A stretch of DNA of 13,978 nt from an uncultured Campylobacter sp. GTDB taxonomy: Bacteria; Campylobacterota; Campylobacteria; Campylobacterales; Campylobacteraceae. The notes under the pieces were generated by a model, which was not told the origin of the DNA, did not search any database, and worked only from the letters and a program-made list of their open reading frames with translations. Where the stretch lies: positions 1 to 13,978 of the forward strand of contig NZ_CALKTC010000038.1 of the NCBI RefSeq assembly GCF_937996225.1, read 5' to 3'. This document shows positions 12,646 through 13,978 of this stretch, piece after piece. A program made the position numbers and the translations under genes. Positions within the stretch are counted from its first letter, which is position 1. Every line of letters starts with the position of its first letter.

Positions 12646-13978
12646 CTACTCGAATTCTATCTTTTTTAGATAATCGTATAAATTTAGCACAGCGATAAAT
12701 AGCGTTAAAATCGCGGGCCCCAGGATCACGCCCCAGAACCCGAACGTGCTGATGCCCGAAAGCATTGAGAAGAAGATCAGCATCTCGTTGATGTTTGCGG
12801 GGTTTTCGACCAGGCGCGAGTTGATAAATTTGATCACGAGCGGCTTTACGAAGCTGTCTGCGAGCGTCGAGATCAGTATCACGCAATACGCCATTATCAC
12901 GATCGCGCCCGAGGTGCTGCCCCCCGCTAGCACATATAGCGCGGTGGGCACGTAGATGAGCGCGCCGCCGACTGCGGGGATGAGCGAGCAGAAGGCGAAA
13001 AGCACCCCCATCAGCAGCGCGTCAAAGCCGAAGATCCCCGCGATGATCGAAAACAAAAAGCCCTGCAATACGGCGTTGAAGATGGTCGAGTAAAACACGA
13101 CGCTCATCGTATTTGCCGTCTCGGAAAAGATATAATCGATCTGCGCGGGCTCTACGGGTAGAATTTTTTTAAAAAAGCGCTTGAAGCTCTCGCCGTAGAG
13201 GTATGCAAAAAAGCAAAACACGACGATAAGCACCATATCGACGATAAATTTTGCGCTGGACTTTCCAACGACCGAGAGATATGAGATGATCTGTTTCGCT
13301 AAGCCCGCGACGTCTAGGTTTGCCAAAAACGAGCGAAACTGCGTATCAAATTTTTCAAAAGGCCCGGGCAGCCTGATGTCTAGGCTCTGAACGTAGCTAA
13401 GCGCGTCGTTTAAGCGCGCCATATCGAAGCTCGCGGCGTTTTTGGCGATCTCGATCACTGCGTAGATGAAGGGCACGAAAAAAAGCGCGCATAGCAAAAA
13501 CAGGCTAAGCACCGAGGCTAGCGTGCGCCTGCCGCGGCACAGCTTCGTCACTTTAGCGTGCAGACCCGAGGTCGCCACCGCCATCAGCACGCCGATTACA
13601 ATCACCATCAAAAACGGCGAGAACAGATAGATCACGCAGCAAAACATCAGCAAGATTGCGCCGATAAAAAATATCTTGTTCGTTTTCGCGCGCCCGTTAG
13701 CCTTGGCAAGACCTGCTTTCACACCCACAGCAGCTCCCGAAGCGGCAGCGGCGCCTAGCGCGGAAGCATTAGCCGAGAAGGTTTCGTTGGCTTCGACAGC
13801 GTCGTTAAGCGCGGAAGCACCAGCGGACGAGGCTTTGTCGGTTTCGACCCGGTTTTTGCTTTGATTTTCGGCAGCGGCTTCGATTTTGCCCCACTCGTTA
13901 TTTACGGTCTGATTTTCGGTGAAATTTTGAGCCTCGCTTTTGGTGTTATTCTCGGCGTTGTTTTGAGCCACGTTTTCA
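12646..13978 (-). CDS. AI-2E family transporter-like membrane protein, N-terminus beyond window
   Basis: This is a polytopic membrane protein of the AI-2E/PerM/TqsA family (often annotated AI-2 export or UPF0118). The substrate of individual members is rarely known, so autoinducer transport should not be assumed. From about 100 residues after the window edge it shows the family layout: two N-terminal hydrophobic segments (FFIGAILLMFCCVIYLFSPF, then FLMVIVIGVLMAVA), a third segment, a long soluble loop, and a cluster of C-terminal segments. These include the conserved regions PAVGGALIYVPTAL and GISTFGFWGVILGPAIL. The first 100 or so residues are low-complexity (Asn, Glu, Ala, Ser) without hydrophobic segments and are probably a disordered cytoplasmic tail. 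A GTG at 13971-13969 could be a start, but the frame stays open to the edge and no ribosome binding site is visible, so the true start probably lies outside. It faces the nap operon and ends at a weak terminator. Confidence 0.88.
   Translation of the reverse strand, partial: ENVAQNNAENNTKSEAQNFTENQTVNNEWGKIEAAAENQSKNRVETDKASSAGASALNDAVEANETFSANASALGAAAASGAAVGVKAGLAKANGRAKTNKIFFIGAILLMFCCVIYLFSPFLMVIVIGVLMAVATSGLHAKVTKLCRGRRTLASVLSLFLLCALFFVPFIYAVIEIAKNAASFDMARLNDALSYVQSLDIRLPGPFEKFDTQFRSFLANLDVAGLAKQIISYLSVVGKSSAKFIVDMVLIVVFCFFAYLYGESFKRFFKKILPVEPAQIDYIFSETANTMSVVFYSTIFNAVLQGFLFSIIAGIFGFDALLMGVLFAFCSLIPAVGGALIYVPTALYVLAGGSTSGAIVIMAYCVILISTLADSFVKPLVIKFINSRLVENPANINEMLIFFSMLSGISTFGFWGVILGPAILTLFIAVLNLYDYLKKIEFE

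Noticed and set aside
13558..13864. Plus-strand open frames near the right edge
   Set aside because: They are antisense shadows of the low-complexity N-terminus of the AI-2E family gene.

Overview
The window looks like a chromosomal segment of an epsilonproteobacterium, most likely a Campylobacter of the higher-GC oral group (C. gracilis, C. rectus or C. showae type). This rests on the nap gene order A-G-H-B-L-D, on intergenic DNA full of AAATTT and TAAATTTAA words, and on the sigma70-like promoters. The genus call is an inference from gene order and style, not from a search.

The left half is read on the minus strand and concerns formate oxidation. From 5' to 3' it holds a selenocysteine-containing molybdenum formate dehydrogenase of the soluble FdhF type (4751 to 2499), FdhD (2231-1452), a ModE-like regulator with an unusual duplicated Cys-containing N-terminal region (1442-651), and a 62-residue protein of unknown function (634-446). 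The fdhF frame is interrupted by an in-frame TGA at 4322-4320. It lies exactly where E. coli FDH-H has selenocysteine and is followed directly by a SECIS-like hairpin with the AGGTCT apical sequence, so the gene is intact and not a pseudogene. An intrinsic terminator after fdhF suggests that fdhD, the regulator and the small gene form a separate short operon, which ends at another candidate terminator near 383-401.

The right half is read on the plus strand and is a compact periplasmic nitrate reductase operon, napA-napG-napH-napB-napL-napD (5287-11748), with ATGA overlaps at three junctions. NapGH would pass electrons from menaquinol to diheme NapB and then to the Mo-bisMGD catalytic subunit NapA. 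NapD is the NapA maturation chaperone, and NapL is an accessory periplasmic protein. No napC or napF is present. A 535-bp AT-rich divergent intergenic region separates fdhF from napA. It carries a convincing extended -10 for napA with an FNR-like half-symmetric box centred near -41, and tandem TATAAT boxes for fdhF. Both halves depend on the Mo-bisMGD cofactor, so formate as donor, nitrate as acceptor and a ModE-like regulator form a coherent anaerobic respiration locus.

After napD there is about 0.9 kb with no convincing gene but with several hairpins and a short tandem repeat. It is followed by an AI-2E family membrane protein on the minus strand (12646 to the window edge), whose N-terminus is low-complexity and probably continues outside the window. 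The most unusual features are the Asn/Ser/Ala-rich insertion in NapL, the duplicated Cys domain on the ModE-like regulator, and the orphan soluble selenocysteine FDH next to the nap operon.
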